Program-made: the position numbers and the translations under genes
Source: an uncultured beta proteobacterium
GTDB lineage: Bacteria > Pseudomonadota > Gammaproteobacteria > Burkholderiales > Burkholderiaceae
Direction of reading: 5' to 3'
NCBI GenBank assembly: GCA_903935355.1
Contig: CAIZRK010000034.1
Span: forward strand, 1 to 64,000
Length of the DNA stretch: 64,000 nucleotides
Notes under the pieces: generated by a model
Told to the model about the DNA's origin: nothing
The model's database searches: none
What the model saw: only the letters and a program-made list of their open reading frames with translations
Shown: positions 34,798 to 44,578 of the stretch, piece after piece
Layout: each line of letters begins with the position of its first letter
Position numbering within the stretch: the first letter of the stretch is position 1

Positions 34798-34992
34798 TTA
34801 ATTGACTACGGGAAAGCCCGCGTCGGATATTAATTGGGCAGCTAATTCGGGGGATAAGCTAGTTTCCAAGTTCACTATCTGGGTAGCCAAGTCTGCTTGC
34901 ACTAGCGCCTGAGGATCTTGAGCCTGAACTGCGCGCGTCACGGCATTAATGCAACCACCACAAGTCATTCCAGAAACTTTGAGATTGAACAT
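34798..34992 (-). CDS. Heavy-metal-associated domain protein (CopZ-like copper chaperone)
   Basis: 64 residues forming one HMA domain with the metal-binding loop SGMTCGGC (Cys11, Cys14). Such proteins bind Cu(I) in the cytoplasm and deliver it to a CopA ATPase, which is encoded divergently 73 bases away. The size and the position argue for that pairing. Zn or other soft metals are less likely alternatives. Confidence 0.88.
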   Translation of the reverse strand: MFNLKVSGMTCGGCINAVTRAVQAQDPQALVQADLATQIVNLETSLSPELAAQLISDAGFPVVN

Positions 34993-35065
34993 AATTCGCC
35001 TTTAAACAGTTATGGGGCCTAGAAATGAAGTAATTTTTGAGCCCTTGTTGTAGATTATCTTCTAT

Positions 35066-37366
35066 ATGAGCACTGAAAAACCGAAGAAGATCGATTTCTA
35101 CACCCTAGATATTGGAGGAATGACTTGTGCCTCGTGCGTGGGTCGGGTCGAAAAAGTCTTAGATAAAATCCCAGGGGTTGAGGCAGCGACAGTTAATTTA
35201 GCGACAGAGCAAGCCCGAATTCGGGTAAAACATGGCTCTATCAGTATTCAAGAAATCATTGCCTCAGTTAATAAGACGGGTTATGCCGCAAAAGAAAGTA
35301 TGCCGCACGGTAGCGGAAATCTTGCTGTCGTCAAGCCATTTTGGGCTGCTGATGGTTTAGGACGGGTTATTTTGAGCTTTATGCTCTCAGCCCCACTAGT
35401 CTTGCCAATGTTTTTAATGCCCTTTGGTATTCACTGGTCTTTAACGGGATCTTGGCAATTGGCTTTGGCTACCCCTGTTCAGTTCTTATTGGGGTGGCGA
35501 TTTTATAAAGCAGGCTATAAATCATTAATGGCAGGCGCAGGTAATATGGATTTACTGGTTGCACTAGGGACCAGTGCAGCCTATGGACTTAGCGTTTATC
35601 TCATGAGCACCTCCAGTCATGAAGAGCATGAATTGTATTTTGAAGGATCCTCAGTCATTATCTGCATGGTCTTACTTGGTAAATGGTTAGAGGCTCAAGC
35701 AAAACGGCAAACGAGTGAAGCCATTCGCGCCCTTCAAAATCTTTGGCCAGAACATGCCAAGGTGCTTGATGCAAATCAGATTATTGGAAATGATGTTGCA
35801 CTTGATCAATACCATGATCTGCCTTTAGAGCAAATTCTCCCAAAAGATCGGGTACTGGTATTCCCTGGCGAACGCATTCCAGTAGATGGCACTATCTTGT
35901 TTGGCGCAAGTCATGTCGATGAATCGCTTCTTACTGGAGAAAGCAACCCTATAAAAAAAAGGAGTGGCGCACAAGTTATTGGCGGAGCACTAAATGGTGA
36001 AGGCCCCTTAGTAATCGAGGCACAAGTTATTGGCGTTGAAAGCGTACTGGCAAAGATCATTGCTTTAGTAGAGGATGCGCAAACTCAAAAAGCCCCAATA
36101 CAAAAACTGGTAGACCAAGTTAGCGCTATTTTTGTACCTACGGTAATTGTGATATCAGTCATTACTGCAATAGTTAATTGGTATTTTCTAGACTCTACTT
36201 CGATTGCCATTTTGCGCGCAGTATCTGTTTTAGTAATTGCCTGCCCTTGCGCCCTAGGCTTGGCTACACCTGCAGCTATCATGGCTGGCACAGGAGTAGC
36301 AGCCCGCTTTGGAATTTTGATAAAAGATCCTCAAGTCCTTGAATTAGCCCATCGACTTAATATCGTTGCTTTTGATAAGACCGGTACCCTCACCATTGGC
36401 AAACCTCAATTACTAGCCCTGCTTCCTTTTGCCACCACATCTACAGAAGTAGATCAATTACTTGCTTGTGCAGCCGGGCTTCAGTTAGGTAGTGAGCATC
36501 CCCTAGCGAAGGCTTTATTGGACGCCGCCAAAGAGAAACATCTTGCGCCGATTGCAAGTTCTGAAAGCAAGGCCCTACCAGGCATTGGGATTGAAGGCAT
36601 TCCTGCTTCGGGGCCTTATGCCGGAAAACGCCTCTCTTTTCAAAGTGTTGCATCGCTAGACTTACATCCTAACTACCAATTAATTCTTAAAATGGCTGAT
36701 GCCTATTTTAATCAAGGGCAGACAGTGTCAGTATTAATGCAATTGCAATCTGCTCCAGAGAGCACCTCCATACCAATCGCCATCTTTGCGTTCGGCGATG
36801 AACTCAAGCCCAACGCTAAATCCGCCATAACTTCTTTAAAGGCACTGCAGATCAGGCCCGTCATGCTCTCAGGTGATAACTTAGCAGCTGCTACCCGAGT
36901 AGCAAATTTCATTGGGATTGAGGAAGTATTTGCGCAAATAATGCCAGGCAATAAAGCAGAAATTATTCAGAAGCTACAACATGCAAAGGATGACATTGAA
37001 CGCCATTGGGTAGCCATGGTGGGTGATGGTATCAATGATGCTCCCGCATTGGCAATGTCAGATGTTGGAATGGCGATGTCGACAGGCACTGATGTAGCTA
37101 TGCAAGCTGCTGGGATTACATTGATGCGGGGCGATCCTAGCTTAGTGGCTGATGCAATTGATATTTCTAAAAAAACTTGGAATAAGATTCGTCAAAATTT
37201 ATTTTGGGCATTTGCATTTAACACCATCGGCATTCCTTTGGCAGCCCTGGGATATTTATCACCCATGCTAGCTGGCAGTGCAATGGCACTCTCTAGTTTT
37301 TGCGTATTGAGTAATGCCCTTTTATTAAAACACTGGCGCCCTAGTCATGGTGCAGCTTTAAAATAA
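35066..37366 (+). CDS. copA: Copper-exporting P-type ATPase
   Basis: 766 residues. One N-terminal HMA domain (GGMTCASCVG), eight membrane helices, the CPC motif at Cys393-Pro-Cys395, phosphorylation site Asp437 in DKTGTLT, the TGES actuator motif, the SEHPLA nucleotide-binding His motif and the hinge GDGINDAPA. It expels Cu(I) from the cytoplasm using ATP. Having one HMA domain is common in this size class. The divergent gap to the chaperone gene is short, and I could not make out a convincing CueR-type operator there. Confidence 0.94.
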   Translation: MSTEKPKKIDFYTLDIGGMTCASCVGRVEKVLDKIPGVEAATVNLATEQARIRVKHGSISIQEIIASVNKTGYAAKESMPHGSGNLAVVKPFWAADGLGRVILSFMLSAPLVLPMFLMPFGIHWSLTGSWQLALATPVQFLLGWRFYKAGYKSLMAGAGNMDLLVALGTSAAYGLSVYLMSTSSHEEHELYFEGSSVIICMVLLGKWLEAQAKRQTSEAIRALQNLWPEHAKVLDANQIIGNDVALDQYHDLPLEQILPKDRVLVFPGERIPVDGTILFGASHVDESLLTGESNPIKKRSGAQVIGGALNGEGPLVIEAQVIGVESVLAKIIALVEDAQTQKAPIQKLVDQVSAIFVPTVIVISVITAIVNWYFLDSTSIAILRAVSVLVIACPCALGLATPAAIMAGTGVAARFGILIKDPQVLELAHRLNIVAFDKTGTLTIGKPQLLALLPFATTSTEVDQLLACAAGLQLGSEHPLAKALLDAAKEKHLAPIASSESKALPGIGIEGIPASGPYAGKRLSFQSVASLDLHPNYQLILKMADAYFNQGQTVSVLMQLQSAPESTSIPIAIFAFGDELKPNAKSAITSLKALQIRPVMLSGDNLAAATRVANFIGIEEVFAQIMPGNKAEIIQKLQHAKDDIERHWVAMVGDGINDAPALAMSDVGMAMSTGTDVAMQAAGITLMRGDPSLVADAIDISKKTWNKIRQNLFWAFAFNTIGIPLAALGYLSPMLAGSAMALSSFCVLSNALLLKHWRPSHGAALK

Positions 37367-37386
37367 ACTCATAAAAGCAACTGGTG

Positions 37387-38187
37387 CTACTTTGAAATTT
37401 TACGAATTAACTCTATATCGCCATAAAGAGCGCGAGTTTCAGATTTAGTATTATCAGTATCCGTAAGTAGTGCAATACCAATCACGTTTCCGGGATTTTC
37501 GCCATAGGCTAATTTAAAATCTGCCGTAAGATCGCGCTCATGCTTACGCCACTCCCCTACAGTTTCCCAACCCGAATCCACCACAATCATTTTGAGGCGC
37601 GAAGTATGTGCGCTATCTAATATCGTATTAATAGGTGTCTTACCTGACCAGATATACATCAAAGTGGCATAAGGCATTTCTTGGCCACTAATTAAGTTAG
37701 CCATTTCAAAATTTAGCTTTTCTTTGAGAGAAAGTTTTGATTTATTACCATCAAATGCCACCAAAATTCTTAAGGGGGCATCGTCATGCTGTTTATCAGC
37801 ATTATCTGCTTGACTGACCGCCTTCACTGCTTTCCATTCCCACTGTAACCAGAGGTTTTGTGCAGAGCGAGGTCGCAATTTAACTGCAAGGCCAGAGGCG
37901 GAAGTCTTGGAGTTGGCACTCAGAACCGTTCTACCTTGATAGTTTTCAAGGCGATAAATCGTATTCTTTTTATAAGGTGCTATTCGATAAAAGTGCCAAC
38001 CAGCCGGCATCCCATCGCGTGGCTTCTCAACAGAAAATTTGGGGAGATCATCCTGAGCGGGTAATTGATTGATATTAAAAGCCTGACCAGCCTCATTTTG
38101 CACAGAGTCACCCATGAACCCTGCACACCCTCCTAAAGCCAAAAGTGCGACAAAACTGACAGCATAAAATATCTGCCCACATTTCAT
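37387..38187 (-). CDS. DUF3047 lipoprotein
   Basis: 266 residues from ATG 38187; the frame opens at 38226, but the later start gives a clean lipoprotein leader (AVSFVALLALGGC). The mature part matches DUF3047 in GWHFYRIAPYKKNTIYRLEN, LWLQWEWKAV, a middle LRILVAFDG and a C-terminal GIALLTDTDNTKS. These are exported beta-rich proteins of unknown role. It is convergent with copA and divergent from the GT39 gene. Confidence 0.8.
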   Translation of the reverse strand: MKCGQIFYAVSFVALLALGGCAGFMGDSVQNEAGQAFNINQLPAQDDLPKFSVEKPRDGMPAGWHFYRIAPYKKNTIYRLENYQGRTVLSANSKTSASGLAVKLRPRSAQNLWLQWEWKAVKAVSQADNADKQHDDAPLRILVAFDGNKSKLSLKEKLNFEMANLISGQEMPYATLMYIWSGKTPINTILDSAHTSRLKMIVVDSGWETVGEWRKHERDLTADFKLAYGENPGNVIGIALLTDTDNTKSETRALYGDIELIRKISK

Positions 38188-38292
38188 GGGAAGCTTGAAA
38201 AGAATGGGTATTTGTCTTTGCATCATGCAATTGTCCCAAATTAAGACCTAACTAAGTCTAAAATCGTTTCAGTCTCATTCTTAAAGATCCGG

Positions 38293-39789
38293 ATGCGCCA
38301 TCAATCACCTTCTAGCTGGGCTGCAATTTGTATCTGCATTACTGCAGTGGTGCATTTTGCTTTGGGATTCTCGATTGAATTTTCAGTAGATGAAGCACAT
38401 TACGCCCTATATGCCCAGCACTTAGCCTGGAGTTACTTTGATCATCCACCCCTTGTGGGATGGATTCAGTGGCCACTAGTCTCACTCACCTTAACCGAGG
38501 GGTTTATTCGCCTTATACCTGAGGGTCTTTGGCTTATATCGATTTACTTGGTTTATCAAGTCACCATTGAAACTCATCATTTGATGCAAGGGCGTAATTC
38601 GGGATATTTAACCAATGCCTTACCCTCAGCTCCGAGCTGTGGACTGATGGCGGTTTTAGCAGTGATCGCTGCACCTATACCTCACGTACTCTCTATTGGA
38701 TTATTACCAGATACGCTCCTTACTCCGCTCAGTCTTGGGCTCATGACGATGGCCTTACGTTGGCTCAGGAAAGATCAATTCACCCTAATGGATTGGGTAA
38801 TAACTGGGCTTTTATTGGGTTTGGCAGGTCTGAGTAAATACACCGCCATATTCACTGCATTTGCCCTTCTTTTGGTCTTCCTTAGTAATAGAAAAAAACT
38901 GTGGCTTAGCAAAGCTGGCTTTTGCTTTGCCGCAGTAATTGCTGTCATATTAATTAGCCCTGTTTTATATTGGAATTGGGTCAATGATTGGATCTCATTT
39001 AAATATCAAATAGCTCATGGGGCTGGTAGCGCATGGGCATGGCGCAGAGTAGCCGTCTTCATTGGTATTCAGATTGTCAGTTTTGGCCCGCTCATGTTGG
39101 TGGGGATATTTTTCTTTGTCAAAAACTGTTGGTATTCCAACAAACTTTCTTTAATTGCTTTACTAAGCTTCTTTTTTATTCCTTTTTCCATCTTTGCAGC
39201 ACTTTCTGGAGGCGGGAGTCTGCCGCACTGGACCGGTCCAGCATGGTTTTGCCTTGCACCTTTCGCCGGTATAGGGCTAGCTAAGGCATGGACAATGCCT
39301 CGCCGGTGGGTGATTCGCATTTTGTTCATTCTTCAGCTACTACTTTGTCTTGTAGGTTTTGCTTATGTTCTTGCTGGTGGACTTAACTCTACAGCTGTAA
39401 AAGCTAATCCGATTGCTGATTTGTATGGTTGGAAGATCGCAGGGCAAAAAGCTGCGCAACTTGCTAAAGCTGCCAATGCGGATGGGATCGCAGTTCAAAA
39501 TTGGACCCTAGGGAGTCGCGCTGCTTGGTATGCACAACCATTACCAGTGTACGTATTAGACAAACGCCAAGACCAGTTTGACCTCTGGTTTGGGCAATTG
39601 CCCGCAGGCGCAAGCGTCCTTCTCATTAACTGGTCAGGTATGTCATTTAACCCCCCAATAGCTGGCGCATCTGCTTTTGAGAGCTGTCAGCCCTTAGATA
39701 GCTTTGAAGTTATCCATTTTGGGCAAGCTTTATCTACCTTTTACTTTAGCCTTTGTAAAAATTGGCAAGATGGCGGTTTGGCGCACTAA
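38293..39789 (+). CDS. GT39-family (ArnT-like) membrane glycosyltransferase
   Basis: 498 residues with about ten membrane helices and a periplasmic C-terminal part. The first loop FSVDEAHYALYAQHLAWSYF followed by DHPPLVGWIQW contains the Asp-Glu pair and the HPP motif typical of polyprenyl-phosphate-sugar transferases such as ArnT. Enzymes of this family move a sugar from a lipid carrier to a periplasmic acceptor, often lipid A or a protein. It starts a row of four envelope genes; the actual donor and acceptor are unknown. Confidence 0.85.
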   Translation: MRHQSPSSWAAICICITAVVHFALGFSIEFSVDEAHYALYAQHLAWSYFDHPPLVGWIQWPLVSLTLTEGFIRLIPEGLWLISIYLVYQVTIETHHLMQGRNSGYLTNALPSAPSCGLMAVLAVIAAPIPHVLSIGLLPDTLLTPLSLGLMTMALRWLRKDQFTLMDWVITGLLLGLAGLSKYTAIFTAFALLLVFLSNRKKLWLSKAGFCFAAVIAVILISPVLYWNWVNDWISFKYQIAHGAGSAWAWRRVAVFIGIQIVSFGPLMLVGIFFFVKNCWYSNKLSLIALLSFFFIPFSIFAALSGGGSLPHWTGPAWFCLAPFAGIGLAKAWTMPRRWVIRILFILQLLLCLVGFAYVLAGGLNSTAVKANPIADLYGWKIAGQKAAQLAKAANADGIAVQNWTLGSRAAWYAQPLPVYVLDKRQDQFDLWFGQLPAGASVLLINWSGMSFNPPIAGASAFESCQPLDSFEVIHFGQALSTFYFSLCKNWQDGGLAH

Positions 39790-39837
39790 TTATCCAAATT
39801 CAAGACCTTAGACTCACTAAGCATTATCCTTACGCCT

Positions 39838-40881
39838 ATGAGTTCACAACCCCAAGCCACCCCCAAAGCAACCCGTGGGTGGAAAGTAATCCTCAAGCGG
39901 GCTTGGCCCGCTATACGTATTTTGCTATCCATCGCCTTGCTCTGGAAAGCGACTAGCGGAATTGATTGGCATGCCTTACTCAATTCTGAAATAAAAATGC
40001 AACCGCTATGGTTTTTAGCCGCATTAGCCTGCATGATGCTCGCCTTTATTTGTGGTGGATATCGCTGGGGTAAGTTTATGGAAGCAGTAGGATTTCCGCG
40101 TCGTATTCGCTCTTACATTGGACTCTATTTAGCTGGTGGGCTCGTTAACCAAGGCTTACCGAGCACGATTGGTGGCGATAGTTATCGTGGCATTTCTGCA
40201 ACCCATCTCACTAGTACCGGCAAGTTCACTGATGAAAAAGAACTGGATGAAGAATTACACCATTCAGTCGATTTAGATCATGCCACCCCTAAATTACGCT
40301 TGAGCTTTGCGATGGTCTTGCTAGATCGCTTTGTGGGACTAGCCGGGAATAATCTTTTAGGAGGAATTGGACTGATTCTCGGTGGCGCCACTTTGGCTAC
40401 TTGGGGACCAGACTTAGGCTATACAGTGACTAGTGTGATGATAGTTGCCGGATTACTCGTTGCGCTTGGCTTGGTCTGGAATCCCACTCGTAATCTGTTG
40501 CAAAAACTTTTAGAGCGTTTTCAGATGGGTAATGCCATTCCAGGCATTGAGCTTGCTTTCTCGTGGCCCATGAATCTCGTACAGGCGACTTATGCAGTCG
40601 GTATTCATTTTTTAACAATCTTGACACTCTTGTTTTGTTTAAAAGCCTACGGCGTTGATGCTCCAATTGAAGCGTTGATGATCGGGCTACCAGCTTTAAG
40701 CCTCTTGTTAATGCTCCCTATTAGCATTTCAGGGTGGGGTCTGCGCGAAGCAACACTCTCATCTGTTCTCGCTCTTTGGGGAATTAACCCCTCGATTACC
40801 GTTCTTGCCTCAATAAGCTATGGCGCCATTACCGTTCTTTCAGTTTTACCTGGCGCCTACTTTTTATTAAAACGCAAATAA
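39838..40881 (+). CDS. LPG-synthase transmembrane-domain (YbhN/UPF0104) family protein
   Basis: 347 residues, multi-helix membrane protein. GLYLAGGLVNQGLPSTIGGD and MVLLDRFVGLAGNNLLGG are family signatures, and the C-terminal half has PISISGWGLREATLSSVL. It corresponds to the flippase-like membrane half of lysyl-phosphatidylglycerol synthase without the aminoacyl-transfer domain. A hydrophilic insertion (residues about 120-150, rich in Asp, Glu and His) breaks the third to fourth helix region. Lipid movement is a family-level inference. Confidence 0.85.
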   Translation: MSSQPQATPKATRGWKVILKRAWPAIRILLSIALLWKATSGIDWHALLNSEIKMQPLWFLAALACMMLAFICGGYRWGKFMEAVGFPRRIRSYIGLYLAGGLVNQGLPSTIGGDSYRGISATHLTSTGKFTDEKELDEELHHSVDLDHATPKLRLSFAMVLLDRFVGLAGNNLLGGIGLILGGATLATWGPDLGYTVTSVMIVAGLLVALGLVWNPTRNLLQKLLERFQMGNAIPGIELAFSWPMNLVQATYAVGIHFLTILTLLFCLKAYGVDAPIEALMIGLPALSLLLMLPISISGWGLREATLSSVLALWGINPSITVLASISYGAITVLSVLPGAYFLLKRK

Positions 40882-40905
40882 TCACCATTCTATTAGAGAG
40901 TACCT

Positions 40906-42165
40906 ATGAGTATTAGCGTCAATACTATGCGTGCCATCGATCATTGGGTCGGGGTACCACTGTGCGCTGTAGTTAGTCCTGTTGTTGCGCTAGTGGATGG
41001 CTTTAAAAATATCTTTAGCCGAGGGTCGCAAACCCCACGTAAGCTGCTCTTCATAGAATTATCGGAAATGGGTAGTGCGATTCTAGTAGACCCGGCCATG
41101 CGTAATGCCCAAGCACGTGGTGCTGAATTATTCTTTTTAATCTTCAAAAGCAATCGGGCTAGCCTGACCCTTTTAAATACCGTTAAACCTGAGAATATTT
41201 TTACCATTGATTCTTCAAGTCTAAGCGGTTTAATTAAAGATACTTTGCAATTTTTAATCTTAGCCCGTAAACACCGCATCGACACTGTGATTGATTTGGA
41301 ATTGTTTTCTCGCTTTACCGCCCTGCTCACCGGTCTATGTGGTGCCCGTCGACGAGTGGGATATCACATCTTTCATGGTGAAGGCCTGTGGCGCGGGTTT
41401 ATGTTGACGCGCAAAGTGCATTACAACCCACACATTCATATTACTAAAAATTTCCTCTCTCTTATCCATGCAGCGTTTGCTAATGAGATTGAAGTTCCCT
41501 TTAGTAAAATTCATATTGCAGATTCAGAAGTGCAATTGGAGCAAGCCATTATTGATCCAGTCTCTTTAAATACGGTTCGTGAACAAATTGAGAAACTCAG
41601 CAAAGATGCCGGTATTGAATTTACCCAAGGTAAACAGCGATTAATTTTGGTGAACCCCAATGCCAGTGATTTATTGCCACAAAGACGTTGGGCGCAACAA
41701 CGCTTTTCAGAGCTGGTTCAAGGCCTGCACCAACGCTTTCCTCTAGATTTGATTTTAATTACGGGTTCGCCATCTGAATTTGACTACGTAGAAAAAGTAC
41801 GGGTCGTCGCTAATGTAAAAAATGCACTGAACTTTGCTGGGCAAGTCAGTTTTGCACAGTTACCACCGCTCTATACATTATCTGATGTGATGGTAACCAA
41901 TGATTCTGGTCCCGGTCACTTCTCCGCCGTTACTCCTCTAAGAACGGTAGTGCTATTTGGGCCAGAGACTCCAGCGCTCTATGGCTCCATAGGAAAATCT
42001 ATTGCCATTACTGCCAATCTAGCATGCTCCCCTTGTGTTAGCGCTGCAAATCATCGCAAAACGCCGTGCCACGACAATGTATGTATGCAAGCTATTACCG
42101 TGTCACAAGTTCTTGAGAAGATGGAATATCAATTGCATGAATCTGATCGAGTAAAAGCGCGCTAA
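40906..42165 (+). CDS. Glycosyltransferase family 9 (heptosyltransferase-like) protein
   Basis: 419 residues. The C-terminal Rossmann half has LILVNPNASDLLPQRRW and VTNDSGPGHFSAVTPLRTVV, where the SGPGH segment binds the nucleotide-sugar in ADP-heptose transferases. FIELSEMGSAILVDPAM replaces the usual N-terminal GD-IL segment. It would add a sugar to LPS core or a related lipid on the cytoplasmic face. Four cysteines near the C-terminus (ACSPCVS and PCHDNVCM) match those in related GT9 proteins. It lies 24 bases after the flippase-like gene. Confidence 0.85.
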   Translation: MSISVNTMRAIDHWVGVPLCAVVSPVVALVDGFKNIFSRGSQTPRKLLFIELSEMGSAILVDPAMRNAQARGAELFFLIFKSNRASLTLLNTVKPENIFTIDSSSLSGLIKDTLQFLILARKHRIDTVIDLELFSRFTALLTGLCGARRRVGYHIFHGEGLWRGFMLTRKVHYNPHIHITKNFLSLIHAAFANEIEVPFSKIHIADSEVQLEQAIIDPVSLNTVREQIEKLSKDAGIEFTQGKQRLILVNPNASDLLPQRRWAQQRFSELVQGLHQRFPLDLILITGSPSEFDYVEKVRVVANVKNALNFAGQVSFAQLPPLYTLSDVMVTNDSGPGHFSAVTPLRTVVLFGPETPALYGSIGKSIAITANLACSPCVSAANHRKTPCHDNVCMQAITVSQVLEKMEYQLHESDRVKAR

Positions 42166-42170
42166 TCTCT

Positions 42171-42968
42171 ATGAGTAAAGAGCATCAGTTAACGCCCAAC
42201 ATATGCGCCGTTTGGGTATGGTTCATTCCACTGATTCCATTAACATTCGCAGCTGCTCTTTTTTTTGGCAATCTACAAACCCTTTCTTTTTTATGGGTTA
42301 ATTCTTTCACACAGTATGTGCCAGATATGATTTGGGCATGGCTCACGTTTTTAGGTAATGGTTGGGGTATCTTTGCCATTTGCTTTCCGCTATTACTTCT
42401 GGCCCCGCGATTATTGACAGCAGGCATTATCGCTGGGGCAATTTCTGCCATTGCTAGCTCCACCCTCAAATTCCTATTTGAACTGCCTAGGCCGGCCGCT
42501 GTTTTAGATGCAGAATCTTTTTATCGTATTGGTGAGCCGCTCTTGCACAAAGCCTTCCCTTCAGGCCATACCCTCACAGCCTTTGCAATTGCTAGTGCTC
42601 TTTATTTTTCTTGCAAAATACAGACACGCCGACCATTGCTTGTATTATTTATTGTCGCTGCATTAGTAGGCCTTTCCAGAAACGCCGTGGGTGCGCATTG
42701 GCTGACAGATGTATTCGGTGGGGCCGCTTTTGGTATGTGGTGTGGGTTGTTGGGTGCCTTACTTGCCCAATACATACCAGAAGACTGGCTTGCCCCTACA
42801 AAAATATGGCCTCGACTAATTGCCATGGGGGGCTTAGTTGCACTTTATTCCCATTTCACCCAAACCATGGATCTCACTCACAATCTTCCATTGCAATACG
42901 CTTCGATTGCACTCATTGTGATTACTTTGGTTTTATTCACTAAAACCCAATTTATCAAATCCCAATGA
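42171..42968 (+). CDS. PAP2-family membrane phosphatase
   Basis: 265 residues, six membrane helices. The tripartite PAP2 signature is complete: KFLFELPRPAAV, FPSGHTLTAFA, and SRNAVGAHWLTDVFGG with the catalytic His. It dephosphorylates a lipid phosphate such as undecaprenyl pyrophosphate, PG-phosphate or lipid A on the periplasmic side. It follows the GT9 gene by five bases, so the four envelope genes appear to form one transcript. Confidence 0.88.
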   Translation: MSKEHQLTPNICAVWVWFIPLIPLTFAAALFFGNLQTLSFLWVNSFTQYVPDMIWAWLTFLGNGWGIFAICFPLLLLAPRLLTAGIIAGAISAIASSTLKFLFELPRPAAVLDAESFYRIGEPLLHKAFPSGHTLTAFAIASALYFSCKIQTRRPLLVLFIVAALVGLSRNAVGAHWLTDVFGGAAFGMWCGLLGALLAQYIPEDWLAPTKIWPRLIAMGGLVALYSHFTQTMDLTHNLPLQYASIALIVITLVLFTKTQFIKSQ

Positions 42969-42974
42969 ATTCTT

Positions 42975-43856
42975 ATGTTTAGCTATCGACATGCCTTTCA
43001 TGCGGGCAGCCATGCAGATATCCTAAAGCACTTGACCTTAATTCATTTGGTGAGCTACCTTCAAGAAAAACCGGGAGCGCTAACGATCATCGATACACAT
43101 GCTGGAGCTGGAATTTATAGCCTAAAGGATGGCTTTGCTACAGTGAGTAAAGAGGCAGATGGCGGTATTTTTCGTTTAAAGCAATTTTCCCAAGATTATG
43201 AAAAGCTAGACAAGCCCCTAGGTGAAGGTGTTAAAGACTTTATGGAATGCATCGATGCGCAGAACCTAGGAAATGAGGTTGATGTTTATCCAGGATCACC
43301 ATTTATTTTTGCCAGCTTATTAAGGCCTCAAGATCGCCTAAAGCTCTTTGAACTCCATCCCAAAGAAATTGATATTTTGCGTCACAATGTCAGCCAATTA
43401 AAGCAAGCTAAGCAGATAGATGTGTATGCCCAAGACAGCTTTTCTAGACTAAAGGGGTTGCTACCACCGCCTAGTAGACGAGGATTGGTTTTAATTGATC
43501 CCTCTTATGAGGATAAGCAAGACTATCGTTACCTTGAAACGGTCATGGAAGAGGCACTACAACGCTTTGCTACAGGTTGTTACGCCATTTGGTATCCCAT
43601 TATTCCTAGAAGAGAATCGGTCGGCCTACCTGATCGCATGAAGAAGATTGTCACTTCACATCAACGCGCTTGGCTGCAAACCGAATTACGGGTTGAAAAT
43701 GTGCCAGGGGAACGGCGCCTTCAAGCCAGTGGCATGTTCATCATCAACCCTCCATGGACCCTAAAAAAGTATCTTGCTCAAGCTCTTCCAATATTGGTTA
43801 AGGCTTTAGGTCAAGATAGTGGCGCTCAATTTGTTCTAAATAGTTTTGAAACTTAA
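42975..43856 (+). CDS. rlmJ: 23S rRNA (adenine2030-N6)-methyltransferase
   Basis: 293 residues. The N-terminus MFSYRHAFHAGSHADILKHL is diagnostic of RlmJ. The catalytic N6-adenine motif, usually DPPY, reads LIDPSYEDKQDYRYL here, as in several RlmJ proteins. The SAM-binding part is TIIDTHAGAGIYSL. It methylates A2030 in 23S rRNA. The gene is six bases after the PAP2 gene, which suggests read-through expression although the roles differ. Confidence 0.93.
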   Translation: MFSYRHAFHAGSHADILKHLTLIHLVSYLQEKPGALTIIDTHAGAGIYSLKDGFATVSKEADGGIFRLKQFSQDYEKLDKPLGEGVKDFMECIDAQNLGNEVDVYPGSPFIFASLLRPQDRLKLFELHPKEIDILRHNVSQLKQAKQIDVYAQDSFSRLKGLLPPPSRRGLVLIDPSYEDKQDYRYLETVMEEALQRFATGCYAIWYPIIPRRESVGLPDRMKKIVTSHQRAWLQTELRVENVPGERRLQASGMFIINPPWTLKKYLAQALPILVKALGQDSGAQFVLNSFET

Positions 43857-43887
43857 TGAAAATACAGTGTGTTGCTACTAAAAATAT

Positions 43888-44550
43888 CTAGTCGCGAACT
43901 TGAATCATGATTTCATTACGACGCATAAATGGCAGAGTCCAAGGTGGGTTGTAACGAGCAAACTGAGGCTCACCAATAGCTTGCATTTGTCTCGATTTAA
44001 TCCAGACCTCTAGGGCTTTGGTTTTTTCCAATATCTTATCTTGATTGTAAAAACCAGAAAAAGTAATCACTGCTTTTTTCTCCGCGGGGAGCTCTCTGAT
44101 CTGAACCTCTGAATCAAGAGGCTTAGGCAAGGTGGAAAGAGTGTATTCAGATGGCATGACAAAAGAGATAAACCATCGATCATTACCGATGCCCTTATCT
44201 TTAGGATTATTTGCCTCAATCGTCACCGGCGCAGTCATAGCGATTTTCTGACTAGCAAAATCATTTCTGGACTCCATAGTGACTGGTGCTGTCATACTGA
44301 TTTTATCGTTCACTTGGTTTTTTCCAAAGATATAGGCAGCAATTAATCGAAATCCTTGGCTAGATGCAGAATCTAGATCTCCTGCGACCTCTACCTGCGC
44401 CAAAATTAATGGCGCATAGTAACGCAATTCAAATTCTCCTGATTGCTCTAGAACAGAGTATTTAGGCTCTTCAACTGCCATCACTAAACTCGCAAAAAAG
44501 AGGGTTATCAGAAAAAGAAAGGATTGCTGCTTTCTATGCTGCGCTAGCAT
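43888..44550 (-). CDS. SOUL-family heme-binding protein, exported
   Basis: 220 residues from the ATG at 44550, chosen because AAGGA stands at good spacing and a signal peptide follows (QSFLFLITLFFASLVMA). The longer frame to 44673 would overlap the LD-carboxypeptidase gene by about 95 bases. YSVLEQSGEFELRYYAP, ISMTAPVTMES, IAMTAPVTIEA and a C-terminal ARYNPPWTLPFMRRNEIM are typical SOUL/HBP features. The bacterial proteins are periplasmic and may bind heme or tetrapyrroles. No heme-ligating residue can be named with confidence. Confidence 0.85.
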   Translation of the reverse strand: MLAQHRKQQSFLFLITLFFASLVMAVEEPKYSVLEQSGEFELRYYAPLILAQVEVAGDLDSASSQGFRLIAAYIFGKNQVNDKISMTAPVTMESRNDFASQKIAMTAPVTIEANNPKDKGIGNDRWFISFVMPSEYTLSTLPKPLDSEVQIRELPAEKKAVITFSGFYNQDKILEKTKALEVWIKSRQMQAIGEPQFARYNPPWTLPFMRRNEIMIQVRD

Positions 44551-44578
44551 TAGATTCCTTCTTAATGAATAAAAACTT

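Noticed and set aside
34993-35065. CueR operator between the copZ-like gene and copA
   Set aside because: No convincing long-spaced CueR dyad could be read in the 73-bp gap.
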